This document shows, piece by piece, positions 22,298 through 32,839 of a stretch of DNA of 64,000 nt (position 1 is its first letter; each line of letters opens with the position of its first letter). The stretch is from Pseudomonas haemolytica (GTDB lineage Bacteria > Pseudomonadota > Gammaproteobacteria > Pseudomonadales > Pseudomonadaceae), in assembly GCF_009659625.1 (NCBI RefSeq), contig NZ_VOIW01000001.1, forward strand, positions 930,001-994,000, written 5' to 3'. The position numbers were made by a program, and so were the translations under genes. A model generated the notes under the pieces. It was not told where the DNA came from, searched no databases, and saw only the letters and a program-made list of their open reading frames with translations.

Positions 22298-22652
22298 GGA
22301 AGGTTGAGCTCCAAGCGTTGCGACAAAGTCGGTAATTGTAACGGCCCGAGGTGCCGCCTGTCAGTTGCTGACTGTGCCTATTACGGTTTGTAGGAAATGT
22401 AGTGGCTAAGACAAACAATGGTGGGTTTTGACTCAATATGTAGTGCCAAAATGCGCGAATGTTTAGGAGGGTTACGGACAAGTCAGCCTCTGCGCTCGAC
22501 TAGTGGCCTTCTGGAACCCGCGTATTTCCTGGGCTGTAGCGCGGTGGTATTTTTTTGCAAGGGCTTTTTGTTGCCCCTCGCGCATTGCTCATCGTGCAGT
22601 CGGGCGACATAATGTAGCCCCTTTTTTCTGCCCCTACATGTGGAAGGTTCCC
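22298..22652. promoter_or_regulatory. Intergenic region between divergent mfd and gap
   Basis: 355 bases that should hold the promoters of both genes. I see no convincing ORF, repeat or hairpin and cannot place -35/-10 boxes with confidence. Confidence 0.4.
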
Positions 22653-24101
22653 GTGACTCAGAAGCCCGACCAGTGTCTTGGTGAATGGATCGACCGTGAA
22701 GCACTCGCAGAAGCGATGATTCCGCTTATCGGCCAGCTGTACCGCAATAACAATGTGGTGAGCTCGATCTATGGCCGCAGCCTGATCAACCAGTCTGTCA
22801 TCGCGATTCTCAAGGCGCACCGCTTTGCGCGCCATCGCTCTGCCGACGACAGCGAACTCTCCGTCCACGAAACATTCCCACTGCTCAAGGCCATGAGCGA
22901 GCTCAAGCTCGGCGCGGCCTCGGTAGACCTGGGCAAGTTGGCCTACAAGTTCCGCAAGGAAGGCGCCGGCCGTAGCGCCGAGCAGTTCGTGCGTGAAGAA
23001 ATGGCCGAAGTGGTTGGCCAGCAAAACGCCGCGGCCCGCAAGGGCACCGACGTCGTGCTGTACGGCTTCGGTCGTATCGGCCGCCTGTTGGCGCGCATCC
23101 TGATCGAGAAAACCGGTGGCGGCGACGGCCTGCGCCTGCGTGCCATCGTGGTGCGCAAAGGTGCCGAGAACGACCTGACCAAGCGCGCCAGCCTGCTGCG
23201 TCGCGACTCGGTACACGGTCCGTTCAACGGCACCATCGTCATTGATGAAGAAAACAACACCATCACCGCCAACGGCAACCTGATCCAGGTGATCTACGCG
23301 AAGAACCCGTCTGAGGTGGATTACACCCAGTACGGTATCAAGGACGCCCTGCTGGTGGACAACACCGGCGTATGGCGTGATGCCGAGGGCCTGGGCCAGC
23401 ACCTGGCTTGCCCGGGTATCGATCGCGTTGTGCTGACCGCGCCTGGCAAAGGCAAGCTCAAGAACATCGTGCACGGTATCAACCACGCTGAAATCACCGC
23501 TGACGACAAGATCGTGTCCGCCGCTTCCTGCACCACCAACGCCATCGTGCCGGTGCTGAAGGCTGTGAATGACAAGTTCGGCATCGTTAACGGCCACGTT
23601 GAAACCGTTCACTCGTACACCAACGACCAGAACCTGATCGACAACTTCCACAAGGGCGATCGCCGCGGCCGTAGCGCCGCGTTGAACATGGTGATCACCG
23701 AGACCGGTGCTGCCACCGCTGCTGCCAAGGCACTGCCTGAACTGGCCGGCAAGCTGACCGGTAACGCGATCCGCGTGCCGACGCCGAACGTGTCGATGGC
23801 CATCCTCAACCTGAACCTTGAGAAAGCCGCCACCCGTGAAGAGATGAACGAGTACCTGCGCTACATGGCGCTGCACTCCGATCTGCATAAGCAAATCGAC
23901 TTCGTCAATTCCCAGGAAGTGGTCTCCACCGACTTCGTCGGCTCGCGCCACGCCGGTGTGGTAGACGCCGAAGCGACCATCACCCAGGACAACCGTGTTG
24001 TGCTGTACGTGTGGTACGACAACGAGTTCGGCTACAGCTGCCAGGTGGTTCGCGTGATGGAAGACATGGCTGGGGTCAACCCACCTGCGTTTCCGCGCTA
24101 A
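22653..24101 (+). CDS. gap: Glyceraldehyde-3-phosphate dehydrogenase, long (GapB-type) form
   Basis: 482 residues from the GTG at 22,653 (487 from an ATG at 22,638). I prefer GTG because GGAAGG lies 5 bases ahead and gives MTQKPDQCLGEWID, the usual start. After an extra N-terminal helical region of about 130 residues comes the NAD fold (VVLYGFGRIGRLLARIL) and the catalytic Cys in SAASCTTNAIVPVL. Normal GapA is about 335 residues, so the N-terminal extension is the mark of this pseudomonad form, generally linked to gluconeogenic use. A strong terminator follows. Confidence 0.92.
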   Translation: MTQKPDQCLGEWIDREALAEAMIPLIGQLYRNNNVVSSIYGRSLINQSVIAILKAHRFARHRSADDSELSVHETFPLLKAMSELKLGAASVDLGKLAYKFRKEGAGRSAEQFVREEMAEVVGQQNAAARKGTDVVLYGFGRIGRLLARILIEKTGGGDGLRLRAIVVRKGAENDLTKRASLLRRDSVHGPFNGTIVIDEENNTITANGNLIQVIYAKNPSEVDYTQYGIKDALLVDNTGVWRDAEGLGQHLACPGIDRVVLTAPGKGKLKNIVHGINHAEITADDKIVSAASCTTNAIVPVLKAVNDKFGIVNGHVETVHSYTNDQNLIDNFHKGDRRGRSAALNMVITETGAATAAAKALPELAGKLTGNAIRVPTPNVSMAILNLNLEKAATREEMNEYLRYMALHSDLHKQIDFVNSQEVVSTDFVGSRHAGVVDAEATITQDNRVVLYVWYDNEFGYSCQVVRVMEDMAGVNPPAFPR

Positions 24102-24116
24102 GCCGTTGCAGTAAAT

Positions 24117-24146
24117 GAAAACGCCCCGACTTATCGGGGCGTTTTT
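24117..24146 (+). terminator. Terminator of gap
   Basis: AAAACGCCCCGA and TCGGGGCGTTTTT pair around CTTA with a T run. Confidence 0.9.
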
Positions 24147-24402
24147 GTGTCTGGCCGGTGTAGGGGTCACATGGGGCGTTTGTTGCGCAGGTGACTATCC
24201 CATTTATTTCCAACAGGATGTTCTGTAGTAAAGGCAAAACTGGCCTACGACGCGACCAAGGGTTAATGTTCGCGGCGTTGAGCCTTCTATAGACTGTGCC
24301 CCGGTTCACACACTTGAGCCAAATTGTCCTTCATGACCGCTGGCCGCGGCATGATTTAGCCCGGCGTCCAACCGTACGCCTGGCCTGTTCTGAGGAGTAC
24401 GC

Positions 24403-25797
24403 ATGGCTGTCTACAACTACGACGTGGTGGTACTGGGTTCCGGCCCAGCTGGAGAAGGTGCGGCGATGAACGCTGCCAAAGCAGGGCGCAAGGTGGCGAT
24501 GGTCGATAGCCGTCGCCAGGTCGGCGGTAACTGCACCCACCTGGGTACCATCCCGTCCAAGGCGTTGCGTCACTCGGTGCGGCAGATCATGCAGTTCAAC
24601 ACCAACCCGATGTTCCGGGCCATTGGTGAGCCGCGCTGGTTCTCGTTCCCGGACGTGTTGAAAAGCGCCGAAAAAGTCATCTCCAAGCAAGTCGCCTCGC
24701 GCACCGGCTACTACGCCCGTAACCGTGTTGACCTGTTCTTCGGCACCGGCAGTTTCGCCGACGAGCAAACCGTCGAAGTGGTCTGCGCCAATGGCGTGGT
24801 CGAGAAGCTGGTGGCCAAGCACATCATCATCGCCACCGGCTCGCGCCCGTATCGCCCGGCGGATATCGATTTCCACCACCCGCGTATCTACGATAGCGAC
24901 ACTATTCTCAGCCTGGGCCACACCCCGCGCAAACTGATCATCTACGGCGCCGGCGTGATCGGCTGTGAATACGCCTCGATCTTCAGCGGCCTGGGTGTAT
25001 TGGTGGAGCTGGTGGATAACCGCGACCAGTTGCTCAGCTTCCTCGACTCGGAAATCTCCCAGGCGTTGAGCTACCACTTCAGCAACAACAACATCACTGT
25101 GCGTCACAACGAAGAGTACGAGCGGGTCGAAGGCCTGGACAACGGGGTGATCCTGCACCTCAAGTCCGGCAAGAAGATCAAGGCCGACGCCTTGCTGTGG
25201 TGCAATGGCCGTACCGGCAACACCGACAAGCTGGGCATGGAAAACATCGGGGTCAAGGTCAACAGCCGTGGCCAGATCGAAGTGGACGAGAACTACCGTA
25301 CCTGCGTGACCAACATCTACGGGGCTGGTGACGTGATTGGCTGGCCAAGCCTGGCCAGTGCCGCCCATGACCAGGGCCGCTCGGCCGCCGGCAGCATTGT
25401 CGACAATGGCAGCTGGCGCTATGTGAACGACGTGCCCACCGGGATCTACACGATTCCCGAGATCAGCTCCATCGGCAAGAACGAACACGAGCTGACCAAG
25501 GCCAAGGTGCCTTACGAAGTGGGCAAGGCGTTCTTCAAGAGCATGGCGCGTGCGCAGATTGCCGGTGAGCCGCAAGGCATGCTGAAGATCCTGTTCCACC
25601 GTGAAACCCTGGAAGTCCTCGGCGTGCATTGCTTCGGCTACCAGGCTTCGGAGATCGTGCACATCGGCCAGGCGATCATGAACCAGCCGGGCGAGCAAAA
25701 TACCCTCAAGTATTTCGTCAACACCACCTTCAACTACCCGACCATGGCCGAAGCCTACCGGGTTGCCGCCTACGACGGCCTCAACCGGCTTTTTTGA
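24403..25797 (+). CDS. sthA: Soluble pyridine nucleotide transhydrogenase SthA
   Basis: 464 residues. FAD-binding [18 protein letters not shown] (8-25), NAD(P)-binding [17 protein letters not shown] (about 178-194), second FAD motif [15 protein letters not shown] and a C-terminal dimer domain. The usual disulfide of this flavoprotein family is lost: the site reads [15 protein letters not shown], with one Cys instead of CxxxxC, exactly as in SthA. The enzyme moves hydride between NADPH and NAD+ in the cytoplasm. GAGGAG precedes the ATG. The 301 bases before it contain only the gap terminator and presumably the promoter. Confidence 0.95.
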   Translation: MAVYNYDVVVLGSGPAGEGAAMNAAKAGRKVAMVDSRRQVGGNCTHLGTIPSKALRHSVRQIMQFNTNPMFRAIGEPRWFSFPDVLKSAEKVISKQVASRTGYYARNRVDLFFGTGSFADEQTVEVVCANGVVEKLVAKHIIIATGSRPYRPADIDFHHPRIYDSDTILSLGHTPRKLIIYGAGVIGCEYASIFSGLGVLVELVDNRDQLLSFLDSEISQALSYHFSNNNITVRHNEEYERVEGLDNGVILHLKSGKKIKADALLWCNGRTGNTDKLGMENIGVKVNSRGQIEVDENYRTCVTNIYGAGDVIGWPSLASAAHDQGRSAAGSIVDNGSWRYVNDVPTGIYTIPEISSIGKNEHELTKAKVPYEVGKAFFKSMARAQIAGEPQGMLKILFHRETLEVLGVHCFGYQASEIVHIGQAIMNQPGEQNTLKYFVNTTFNYPTMAEAYRVAAYDGLNRLF

Positions 25798-25839
25798 GCG
25801 GCTCCGGCCGGTGGCCTGAGCCGGCCGGGGAGACCGATT

Positions 25840-26562
25840 TCAGTAATTCCCGAGGGTGGCAGTGGCCAAACCGGGAAAGTCTGTAATCAGGCTATCTACG
25901 CCGAAGTCGGCGAGCCTGCGCATCAGCGCGGGTTCGTTGACTGTCCACACGGACACGTGCAGTCCCTGGCGCTGGGCTTTTTCCAGCCGCTCAGGGGTGC
26001 ACAGCGTCCAGTTCAACGCCAAGTATTCACAGCCGTAGTTCTGCGCGACCTTCAACGGGTCGAGCCAGGCGTATTCGGCGACCAGGCCGCGCGACAGGTC
26101 CGGGGTGAGTTCGACGGCAGCCTTGAGCACTTCCCGCGAGCTTGACGTCACGGTGACCTTGTCCATCAGGCCAAAGCGTACGGCCATTTCGCGGATTGCC
26201 AGCACGGTGGTCGCAGCGCGAGTGCGCGAGGCGCTTTTGACTTCCAACTGCCAGTGGTCGAAGTCGCACTTTTCGAACAGCTCCTCCAGGCGCGGGATCG
26301 GGCAAGGGCTGACCCAGCCTGGGCCGCCTTTGCGTGCGTCCATTTTCACCAGGTCGGCCGCCGAATACTCGACGACTTTGCCACGCCGGTCGGCGGTGCG
26401 CTTGAGGGTCGGGTCGTGAATGACCATCAGCTCGCCGTCCATGGACAGGTGCAAATCCAGTTCGCAACGGCGTACGCCGTGCTTGAGGCACTCCTGAAAG
26501 CTGGTCAGGGTGTTTTCCGGTGCTTCGCCTTTGGCACCGCGGTGGCCGTAGATCAGGGTCAC
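25840..26562 (-). CDS. Glycerophosphodiester phosphodiesterase
   Basis: 240 residues from a GTG start. The active-site signature is complete: GHRGAKGEAPENTLTSF (His, Glu, Asn), then CELDLHLSMDGELMVIHDPT (Glu, Asp, His) and QLEVKS. It hydrolyses glycerophosphodiesters to glycerol-3-phosphate and an alcohol; no signal peptide, so the cytoplasmic UgpQ-like type. The GTG at 26,562 is preceded by AAAGGAG at good spacing, while the upstream in-frame region is not conserved-looking. It is convergent with sthA and close to the PilZ gene. Confidence 0.88.
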   Translation of the reverse strand: MTLIYGHRGAKGEAPENTLTSFQECLKHGVRRCELDLHLSMDGELMVIHDPTLKRTADRRGKVVEYSAADLVKMDARKGGPGWVSPCPIPRLEELFEKCDFDHWQLEVKSASRTRAATTVLAIREMAVRFGLMDKVTVTSSSREVLKAAVELTPDLSRGLVAEYAWLDPLKVAQNYGCEYLALNWTLCTPERLEKAQRQGLHVSVWTVNEPALMRRLADFGVDSLITDFPGLATATLGNY

Positions 26563-26605
26563 AGTTGCTCCTTTGCGCCAGGTGGTCTGGCGGGATAATA
26601 CGAAT

Positions 26606-27190
26606 TCAGGTGTCTTGGGCGTCGCTTTGTTCCCGCGCCAGGCGCCGTTCCTGTGCCTGTTTCTGCAGGATGTAGCGCGCCAGCAACTGGCGTTGGGCAT
26701 CGGTCATGGATTCGAATTCCGTGCCGACATCAAAGCCGGCGCCCTTGGGGTCGCAATGGGTCACCCGTGCGCGCAGCAACAGGCCGAGCGCCTGGGGCAT
26801 CAGCACCAGCTTGACCGCCAGGTGAGTGTCGGGCGCCAGCGGAGTAGGGTGCTGGAAGTCGATACCGCCCTCGGAAATGATCACCGGTTGCGGCGCCCCA
26901 ACCTCGTTCAGCAGGCCGCGGGCCATGATCTGGCTGAGCAGGTCCAGGCGCTTGTTCTGCACTTTGAGGAACGCTGCCAGGCTGCGATCTTTCTCGCTGA
27001 TCTGGCGCAGCAGATGCTGGGCTTCGAATTCGCTCAGGTGCAGTTCGCTGAGGAGATTGAACAGCGGCGAATCATCCAGCAACACTTCCTTGCTCGCCGC
27101 TTCGGGGCCAGACAATGTGCTGATTTGAAGTGCGATCATGTCGTCGATACGGTAGTATTCGCGGCGCTCTTCTTCATCTAATGTCGACAT
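26606..27190 (-). CDS. PilZ-domain protein
   Basis: 194 residues. The N-terminus RREYYRIDDMIALQ fits the RxxxR c-di-GMP motif; a helical insert of about 75 residues follows (LLSELHLSEFEAQHLL…KRLDLLSQIMARGLL); then the beta-barrel (VIISEGGIDFQHPTPLAPDT, LLLRARVTHCDPKG). The second motif, normally [DN]xSxxG, reads I-I-S-E-G-G, so it is weakened. The family binds c-di-GMP or acts as an adaptor. It lies ahead of lolCDE on the other strand. Confidence 0.8.
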   Translation of the reverse strand: MSTLDEEERREYYRIDDMIALQISTLSGPEAASKEVLLDDSPLFNLLSELHLSEFEAQHLLRQISEKDRSLAAFLKVQNKRLDLLSQIMARGLLNEVGAPQPVIISEGGIDFQHPTPLAPDTHLAVKLVLMPQALGLLLRARVTHCDPKGAGFDVGTEFESMTDAQRQLLARYILQKQAQERRLAREQSDAQDT

Positions 27191-27284
27191 GGCGAACCCC
27201 AGGTAACGGTAATGGTCTGAGTGTAAAGCTGCTTACCAGACCCCGCCACCGGGACGTCTTCTTTTCCTCCGAACAAGCCCCGAC

Positions 27285-28535
27285 ATGTTCAGACCTCTCT
27301 TCGTATTTATCGGCACGCGTTATACCCGTGCAAAGCGTCGCAATCATTTTGTGTCGTTCATTTCCTTGACCTCGATGATCGGTCTCGCCCTGGGCGTGGT
27401 CGTGATGATTGTGGTGCTGTCGGTGATGAACGGCTTCGATCATGAGATGCGCACCCGCGTGCTGGGCATGGTGCCCCATGCGACCATCGAGGGCGATGCG
27501 CCCATCAACGACTGGCAAAGCCTGGCCGACAAGGTCAAGCAGAACCCCAAGGTGGTGGCCGTCGCGCCGTTTACCCAGATGCAGGGATTGCTGACCAACG
27601 ACGGCAAGGTGCAGAAGATCCTGCTCAATGCCATCGACCCGGCCCAGGAGCGCAACGTCTCGATCATCGACCAGTTCATGTTGCAGGGTAAGCTCGATGA
27701 CCTGGCGCCCGGTAGCTTCGGCATCGTGATCGGCGACAAGGCCGCAGCCAAGCTCGGCGTGGGGGTCGGCGACAAGCTGACGTTTGTCGCCCCGGAAGTC
27801 ACTGTGACCCCGGCCGGCATGTTCCCGCGCATGAAGCGCTTTACCGTGGTCGGCACCTTCCACGTCGGCGCCGGCGAGATCGACGGCTACCTCGGCCTGA
27901 CCAACCTCACCGACCTGGCCCGCCTGCATCGCTGGCAGCCGGATCAGGTGCAGGGCCTGCGCCTCAAGTTCAATGACCTGTTCGATGCGCCGCGTGGTGC
28001 CTGGGAAATCGCCCAGCACCTGGGCGAGTCGCAGTATTACGCCCGCGACTGGACTCGCACCCACGGCAACCTGTACCAGGCCATCCGCATGGAGAAAGCC
28101 ATGATCGGCCTGCTGTTGCTGCTGATCGTCGCTGTCGCTGCTTTCAACATCATTTCCACACTGGTGATGGTGGTGAACGACAAGAAGGGCGATATCGCCA
28201 TCCTGCGTACCCTGGGCGCCACGCCGGGGCAGATCATGGCGATCTTCATGGTGCAGGGCACCGTGATCGGCGTAGTCGGCACCTTGATCGGCACGGCGGT
28301 GGGCATCCTCGCCGCACTGAATGTCAGTGCTGCCATCGCCGGGCTCGAAACCCTGATCGGCCACAAGTTTCTCAACGCCGACGTCTACTTCATCGATTAC
28401 TTGCCGTCCCAGGTGCAAACCCAGGACGTGCTGATGGTGGGCGGCGCTGCGTTGGTCCTGAGCTTCCTTGCCACCCTGTATCCAGCCTGGCGCGCGGCAC
28501 GTACCCAGCCAGCACAGGCATTACGTTATGAGTGA
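27285..28535 (+). CDS. lolC: Lipoprotein-releasing permease LolC
   Basis: 416 residues in the MacB/FtsX-type fold: one N-terminal membrane helix ([20 protein letters not shown], about 31-50), a periplasmic domain of about 220 residues, and three C-terminal helices ([58 protein letters not shown]). LolCDE extracts outer-membrane lipoproteins from the inner membrane and hands them to LolA. First gene of lolCDE, overlapping lolD by 8 bases. It is strongly similar to lolE at 29,289, so C/E assignment rests on gene order. Confidence 0.92.
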   Translation: MFRPLFVFIGTRYTRAKRRNHFVSFISLTSMIGLALGVVVMIVVLSVMNGFDHEMRTRVLGMVPHATIEGDAPINDWQSLADKVKQNPKVVAVAPFTQMQGLLTNDGKVQKILLNAIDPAQERNVSIIDQFMLQGKLDDLAPGSFGIVIGDKAAAKLGVGVGDKLTFVAPEVTVTPAGMFPRMKRFTVVGTFHVGAGEIDGYLGLTNLTDLARLHRWQPDQVQGLRLKFNDLFDAPRGAWEIAQHLGESQYYARDWTRTHGNLYQAIRMEKAMIGLLLLLIVAVAAFNIISTLVMVVNDKKGDIAILRTLGATPGQIMAIFMVQGTVIGVVGTLIGTAVGILAALNVSAAIAGLETLIGHKFLNADVYFIDYLPSQVQTQDVLMVGGAALVLSFLATLYPAWRAARTQPAQALRYE

Positions 28536-29226
28536 ATCGGGCATGAGTGAAAAAGCAATCCTGAGCTGCCGCAACCTGGGCAAATCCTACGAGGAAGGCC
28601 CGGAATCGGTGGTGGTGTTGTCCAACCTGCAGCTCGAACTGCACCCGGGCGAACGCGTGGCGATCGTCGGCAGTTCCGGTTCCGGCAAAAGTACCTTGCT
28701 CAACCTGTTGGGCGGCCTCGATACCCCGTCCCAGGGCAGCGTGTGGCTGGCCGGTGAAGAACTGTCGGCCTTGAATGAAAAGGCCCGTGGCCAACTGCGC
28801 AACCGTTCGTTGGGTTTTGTGTACCAGTTCCACCACTTGTTGCCGGAATTCACCGCCCTGGAAAACGTGTGCATGCCGTTGCTGATCGGCAAGACCGCGA
28901 TTCCCGAAGCGCGCCAGCGTGCTACAGCCTTGCTGGAGCGCGTCGGCCTCGGCCATCGCCTGGAGCACAAGCCGGCCGAACTGTCCGGCGGTGAGCGCCA
29001 GCGTGTGGCGATTGCCCGCGCCCTGGTGAACAACCCGGGCCTGGTGATGCTCGACGAGCCGACCGGCAACCTCGACTCCCACACCGCTCAGGGCATCAAG
29101 GACTTGATGCTGGAACTGAGCACCCAGATGCGCACCGCGTTCCTGGTGGTGACCCATGACATGAGCATGGCCCGGCAGATGGACCGCGTGTTGCACCTGC
29201 AGGAAGGTCACCTGGTCGCCATCTGA
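28528..29226 (+). CDS. lolD: Lipoprotein-releasing ATPase LolD
   Basis: 232 residues (227 from a second ATG at 28,543, equally possible). Walker [19 protein letters not shown]-loop [17 protein letters not shown] with the LolD-typical HLLPEF, signature [16 protein letters not shown], Walker [13 protein letters not shown] and switch VVTHD. It drives lipoprotein extraction with LolC and LolE. The overlap with lolC and the position between the two permeases fit an operon. Confidence 0.95.
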   Translation: MSESGMSEKAILSCRNLGKSYEEGPESVVVLSNLQLELHPGERVAIVGSSGSGKSTLLNLLGGLDTPSQGSVWLAGEELSALNEKARGQLRNRSLGFVYQFHHLLPEFTALENVCMPLLIGKTAIPEARQRATALLERVGLGHRLEHKPAELSGGERQRVAIARALVNNPGLVMLDEPTGNLDSHTAQGIKDLMLELSTQMRTAFLVVTHDMSMARQMDRVLHLQEGHLVAI

Positions 29227-29234
29227 CCTGCTTC

Positions 29235-29265
29235 AAGCCCGGCGTTGTTGACGCTGGGCTTTTTC
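29235..29265 (+). terminator. Hairpin with T run between lolD and lolE
   Basis: AAGCCCGGCGT and ACGCTGGGCTTTTT pair with one or two mismatches. It looks like a terminator inside the operon, which may reduce lolE expression or mark a duplication boundary. Confidence 0.6.
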
Positions 29266-29288
29266 ATTTTTTCAGGCGGTGTACGCGA

Positions 29289-30533
29289 ATGTTCAGACCG
29301 TTATCCATTTTCATCGGCACGCGCTATACCCGCGCCAAGCGCCGCAACCGTTTTGTCTCGTTTATCTCGATGACCTCGATGATCGGCCTCGCCCTGGGCG
29401 TACTGGCCATGATCGTGGTGCTGTCGGTGATGAACGGCTTCCAGCGTGAAATGAGCTCGCGCATTTTGGGCATGGTGCCCCACGCCACCCTCGTTGGCGT
29501 GAAGCCGATTGATGATTGGCAGCCAGTAGCCGCTGCCGCGATGAAGAATCCGCAAGTCACTGCGGCCGTACCCTTCACGCAGATGGACGGCATGTTCTCC
29601 TACAAGGGGGCCATGCAGCCGATTGAGATCAGCGGCGTCGACCCGGCCCAGGAAGGCAAGGTGTCCATCGTGGCCCAGCACATCGTACGCGGCAAACTCG
29701 ACGACCTGAAACCCGGTGAGTTCGGCGTAGTGGTCGGTGATATCACGGCGCGCCGCTTCCGCCTGAATGTGGGTGACAAGCTGACCCTGATCGTTCCGGA
29801 ACTCAGCAGCGCCCCAGGTGGCATTACCCCGCGCATGCAGCGGCTGAACGTGGTGGGCATCTTCAAGGTGGGCGCCGAGCTGGATGGCTCCATGGCGCTG
29901 ATCCACATGGCCGACGCAGCAGAAATCCAGCATTGGCAGCCCAACCAGGTGCAAAGCGTGCGCCTGGCGGTAAAGGATTTGTATGCGGCGCCGAAAGTGT
30001 CGGCGGATATCGCCGCCAGCCTGGGTGCAGCCTACAAGCCCGATGACTGGACCCACACCCAGGGCAGCCTGTTCAGCGCGATGAAAATGGAAAAGACCAT
30101 GATCGGCCTGTTGCTGCTGATGATCGTCGCCGTGGCCGCGTTCAACATCATCGCGACCTTGATCATGGTGGTGAACGACAAGGGCGCGGACATCGCGATC
30201 CTGCGCACCATCGGCGCCACGCCTCGGCAGATCATGGCGATCTTCATGGTGCAGGGCACGGTGATCGGCGTAGTCGGTACCCTGATCGGCGGTGTGCTGG
30301 GGGTGATTGCCGCGCTGAACGTCAGTGAACTGGTGGGCTGGCTGGAGCGGGTCAGCGGGCAGCATATCTTCAGTTCGGACGTGTACTTCGTCAGCAACCT
30401 GCCTTCGGAGCTGCAAGGCGGGGACGTGTTGCTGATTTGCTCGGCGGGGTTTGTGCTGAGCTTCCTGGCGACGATTTACCCGGCGTATCGGGCGGCGAAG
30501 ATTGAGCCGGCGCATGCGCTGAGATATTCGTAA
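29289..30533 (+). CDS. lolE: Lipoprotein-releasing permease LolE
   Basis: 414 residues with the same layout as LolC: N-terminal helix [20 protein letters not shown], periplasmic domain, and C-terminal helices [40 protein letters not shown] and SAGFVLSFLATIYPAY. The first about 60 residues and the last membrane block are almost the same as in LolC, while the periplasmic domains differ. It partners LolC and LolD in releasing lipoproteins. Last gene of the operon, followed by a REP pair. Confidence 0.92.
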   Translation: MFRPLSIFIGTRYTRAKRRNRFVSFISMTSMIGLALGVLAMIVVLSVMNGFQREMSSRILGMVPHATLVGVKPIDDWQPVAAAAMKNPQVTAAVPFTQMDGMFSYKGAMQPIEISGVDPAQEGKVSIVAQHIVRGKLDDLKPGEFGVVVGDITARRFRLNVGDKLTLIVPELSSAPGGITPRMQRLNVVGIFKVGAELDGSMALIHMADAAEIQHWQPNQVQSVRLAVKDLYAAPKVSADIAASLGAAYKPDDWTHTQGSLFSAMKMEKTMIGLLLLMIVAVAAFNIIATLIMVVNDKGADIAILRTIGATPRQIMAIFMVQGTVIGVVGTLIGGVLGVIAALNVSELVGWLERVSGQHIFSSDVYFVSNLPSELQGGDVLLICSAGFVLSFLATIYPAYRAAKIEPAHALRYS

Positions 30534-30543
30534 GGCTTTAGAC

Positions 30544-30636
30544 CGCTATCGGGGGCAAGCCCCCTCCCACATTTTGACCTCATTGTTCCTGAATAAACGC
30601 GGTCCAGTGTGGGAGGGGGCTTGCTCCCGATAGGGG
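30544..30636. repeat. REP inverted pair, GGGGGCTTGCTCCCGATAG class
   Basis: CGCTATCGGGGGCAAGCCCC and the inverted GTGGGAGGGGGCTTGCTCCC lie between the convergent 3' ends of lolE and copS. Confidence 0.85.
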
Positions 30637-30650
30637 CGGCCCAGCCTGCA

Positions 30651-32012
30651 TCAATCTCCCTTCGGCAACTCAATCACAAACCTTGTCCAGCCCGCCTTCG
30701 ACTCACAATAAATCTTCCCCCCATGGGCCCGCACAATCGACTGGGTGATCGCCAACCCCAGCCCTGCATGCTCACTGCTGCCCTCATGCCGTGCCGGATC
30801 AGCCCGGTAGAAACGGTCAAACAGCCGCGGTAATAACCGCGCCGGAATGCCTTCCCCGTTGTTCTCCACCGTCAGCTTCACGCCCTCTGTGCCTTGCAAG
30901 ATGCGCACCCGCACTTCGCCGCCTGATGGGGTGAACCGCAACGCGTTATCCAGCAGGTTCGACACGGCCCGGCGCAGCATGCCGCGATCTCCCGCCGTGT
31001 GGGCATTACCCTCGCGCACCAGCGTGACCTGCGCGTCTTCCGCCACCAGGGTGAAAAACTCCAACAGCGCTTCTACTTCGAGAGCCAGGTCCAAGGGTTC
31101 ACGCGTGGGCATCAGTAAACCGTGATCCGCCTTGGCCAGATAAAGCATGTCGTTGACCAGTTGCGCCATCCACTGCAACTCTTCCAGGTTGCTATGCAGC
31201 GCCTCGCGATAATCTTCCAGCGGGCGCGGCTGGGTGAGGATGACTTGGGTCTGGGTCAGCAGGTTCGACAACGGCGTGCGCAGTTCGTGGGCGATATCGG
31301 CGGAGAAGGCAGAGAGGCGCTGGAACGCATCGTCCAGGCGCCCCAGCATGGCGTTGAACGCTTGAGCCAGTTCTGCCAGTTCCGCCGGCATTTGTGTATG
31401 GGGCAAGCGTTGCGTCAGGGAGTGGGCGGATACCCCGGCGGCCACTTCGCCCATGCGGCGCAACGGTCGTAAGCCACTGCGCGCAGCCCAGGCACCGAGC
31501 AGGGCGGTAGCCAGGGCCGAGAGGCCGACGGTCAGCCAGATCAAGCGCTGCATACGTTCCAGAAAGTGTTGGTGGTGCGTGATGTCGAGTACCAGGCTCA
31601 GCTGTGGCGAACCGGGTTGGCCGGGCGTCAACGGTGCGTTGTACACGCGGTACTCGGTGCCAGCGTTTTGCAGGCTGTGCAGGCCGGGTGCTTCGGGCAA
31701 GGTGATGTTCGGCGCGCCGTCCAGCCAGCGCTGGCCGGCAGCGCTGACGCGTAAAGTGAGGTCGGGCTGGTGACCCAGGTCGGCGCGCAGCTGTGGTGTT
31801 CGCTGGAGGAAGGCTTCCCGTGAGTCGATACCCTGCAAGGTGCTGCGCAGCGCCACTAATTTGCTGTCAAGCTGCTGCTGGTCCAACTCAATGAAGTGCG
31901 CCTCGCTGGCGCGGTTGAACAGCACGCCTGCGACCAGTGACACCACTGCGGTGCAAGCAGCGAACAGCAACGCCAGGCGGCTGGTGAGGGAGAGCCGCTT
32001 GATCAATTGCAC
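30651..32012 (-). CDS. copS: Heavy-metal sensor histidine kinase (CopS/CusS type)
   Basis: 453 residues. Membrane helices at about 12-34 ([20 protein letters not shown]) and 160-182 ([20 protein letters not shown]) enclose a periplasmic sensor domain. A HAMP segment follows ([17 protein letters not shown]), then the His box [18 protein letters not shown] box [15 protein letters not shown] and G box [16 protein letters not shown]. It should sense periplasmic Cu and phosphorylate CopR. Its start overlaps the 3' end of copR by 10 bases, showing one operon. Confidence 0.9.
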   Translation of the reverse strand: MQLIKRLSLTSRLALLFAACTAVVSLVAGVLFNRASEAHFIELDQQQLDSKLVALRSTLQGIDSREAFLQRTPQLRADLGHQPDLTLRVSAAGQRWLDGAPNITLPEAPGLHSLQNAGTEYRVYNAPLTPGQPGSPQLSLVLDITHHQHFLERMQRLIWLTVGLSALATALLGAWAARSGLRPLRRMGEVAAGVSAHSLTQRLPHTQMPAELAELAQAFNAMLGRLDDAFQRLSAFSADIAHELRTPLSNLLTQTQVILTQPRPLEDYREALHSNLEELQWMAQLVNDMLYLAKADHGLLMPTREPLDLALEVEALLEFFTLVAEDAQVTLVREGNAHTAGDRGMLRRAVSNLLDNALRFTPSGGEVRVRILQGTEGVKLTVENNGEGIPARLLPRLFDRFYRADPARHEGSSEHAGLGLAITQSIVRAHGGKIYCESKAGWTRFVIELPKGD

Positions 32013-32683
32013 CGTTCCTCCAGCACATAGCCCATGCCGCGCACGGTGTGAATCAGCTTGTTGGTGAAGCTATCATCGACTTTAAGACGCAAGCGGCGAA
32101 TCGCTACTTCGATGATGTTGGTGTCGCTGTCGAAGTTCATGTCCCACACCTGGGAGGCGATCAGCGACTTGGGCAGCACCTCGCCCTGGCGGCGCAGCAG
32201 CAATTCCAGCAAAGAGAACTCCTTGGCGGTGAGGTCGATGCGCTGGCCGTCGCGCTCTACACGGCGACGGACGAGGTCCAGGCGCAGGTCGGCCAGTTGC
32301 AACGTGGTTTCCTGCGGTGTGCTGCCGCCACGACGCAATAGGCTACGCACGCGCGCCAGCAACTCGGAAAAGGCAAACGGCTTGACCAAGTAATCATCGG
32401 CGCCCAGTTCCAGGCCATGTACACGGTCTTCTACTGCATCGCGAGCCGTGAGAAACAGCACCGGGATATCCAGGCCTGCGCTGCGCACCGCTTGGAGAAT
32501 TTGCCAGCCGTCGCGGCCGGGGAGCATTACGTCGAGGATCAGCAGGTCGTAATCGCCGGTCAATGCCTGATGCTGCCCAGTCGTGCCGTCGGCCACCAAC
32601 TCGGTGGTGAAGCCCGCCTCGCTCAGGCCCTGGCGCAGGTATTGGCCGGTTTTCGGTTGGTCTTCGACGATCAGCAGTTTCAT
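32003..32683 (-). CDS. copR: Copper response regulator (CopR/CusR type, OmpR family)
   Basis: 226 residues. Receiver domain with acidic pocket Glu7-Asp8, phospho-Asp51 in [14 protein letters not shown], Thr in FLTARDA and Lys in [10 protein letters not shown]; then an OmpR-type winged helix ([40 protein letters not shown]). The TNVIEVHIRRLR-like recognition helix and pairing with copS identify the heavy-metal class. It is divergent from the cupredoxin gene, with a CusR-like box between them. Confidence 0.92.
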   Translation of the reverse strand: MKLLIVEDQPKTGQYLRQGLSEAGFTTELVADGTTGQHQALTGDYDLLILDVMLPGRDGWQILQAVRSAGLDIPVLFLTARDAVEDRVHGLELGADDYLVKPFAFSELLARVRSLLRRGGSTPQETTLQLADLRLDLVRRRVERDGQRIDLTAKEFSLLELLLRRQGEVLPKSLIASQVWDMNFDSDTNIIEVAIRRLRLKVDDSFTNKLIHTVRGMGYVLEERCN

Positions 32684-32747
32684 GTAGGGCTCTTGGCAAA
32701 GGGGACGCTGGCCTTTATACCGTGGCTGCCAGGGTAGGGGCGCAAGC

Positions 32748-32762
32748 TGACAAAGTTGTAAT
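32748..32762 (+). promoter_or_regulatory. CopR/CusR-like operator
   Basis: TGACAAAGTTGTAAT is a near palindrome of the form TGACAA-N2-TTGTAA, close to the E. coli CusR box TGACAANNTTGTCA. It is 78 bases before the cupredoxin ATG and 65 bases from the copR start, so it could serve both directions. Confidence 0.7.
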
Positions 32763-32839
32763 CTAGCAGTCAGTTGGCTGGCAGCGAGGCTATCTTAAAG
32801 TGCGCCCCAAGCGGGTCACCTATTTTTGGAGAGTAAGAG

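Noticed and set aside
22298..22652. tRNA or small RNA between mfd and gap
   Set aside because: No cloverleaf, no strong terminator and no conserved element could be made out by eye.
25840..26700. Longer GDPD start at 26,700
   Set aside because: The added 46 residues are Arg/Trp-rich and overlap the PilZ gene end; the GTG at 26,562 has AAAGGAG at ideal spacing.
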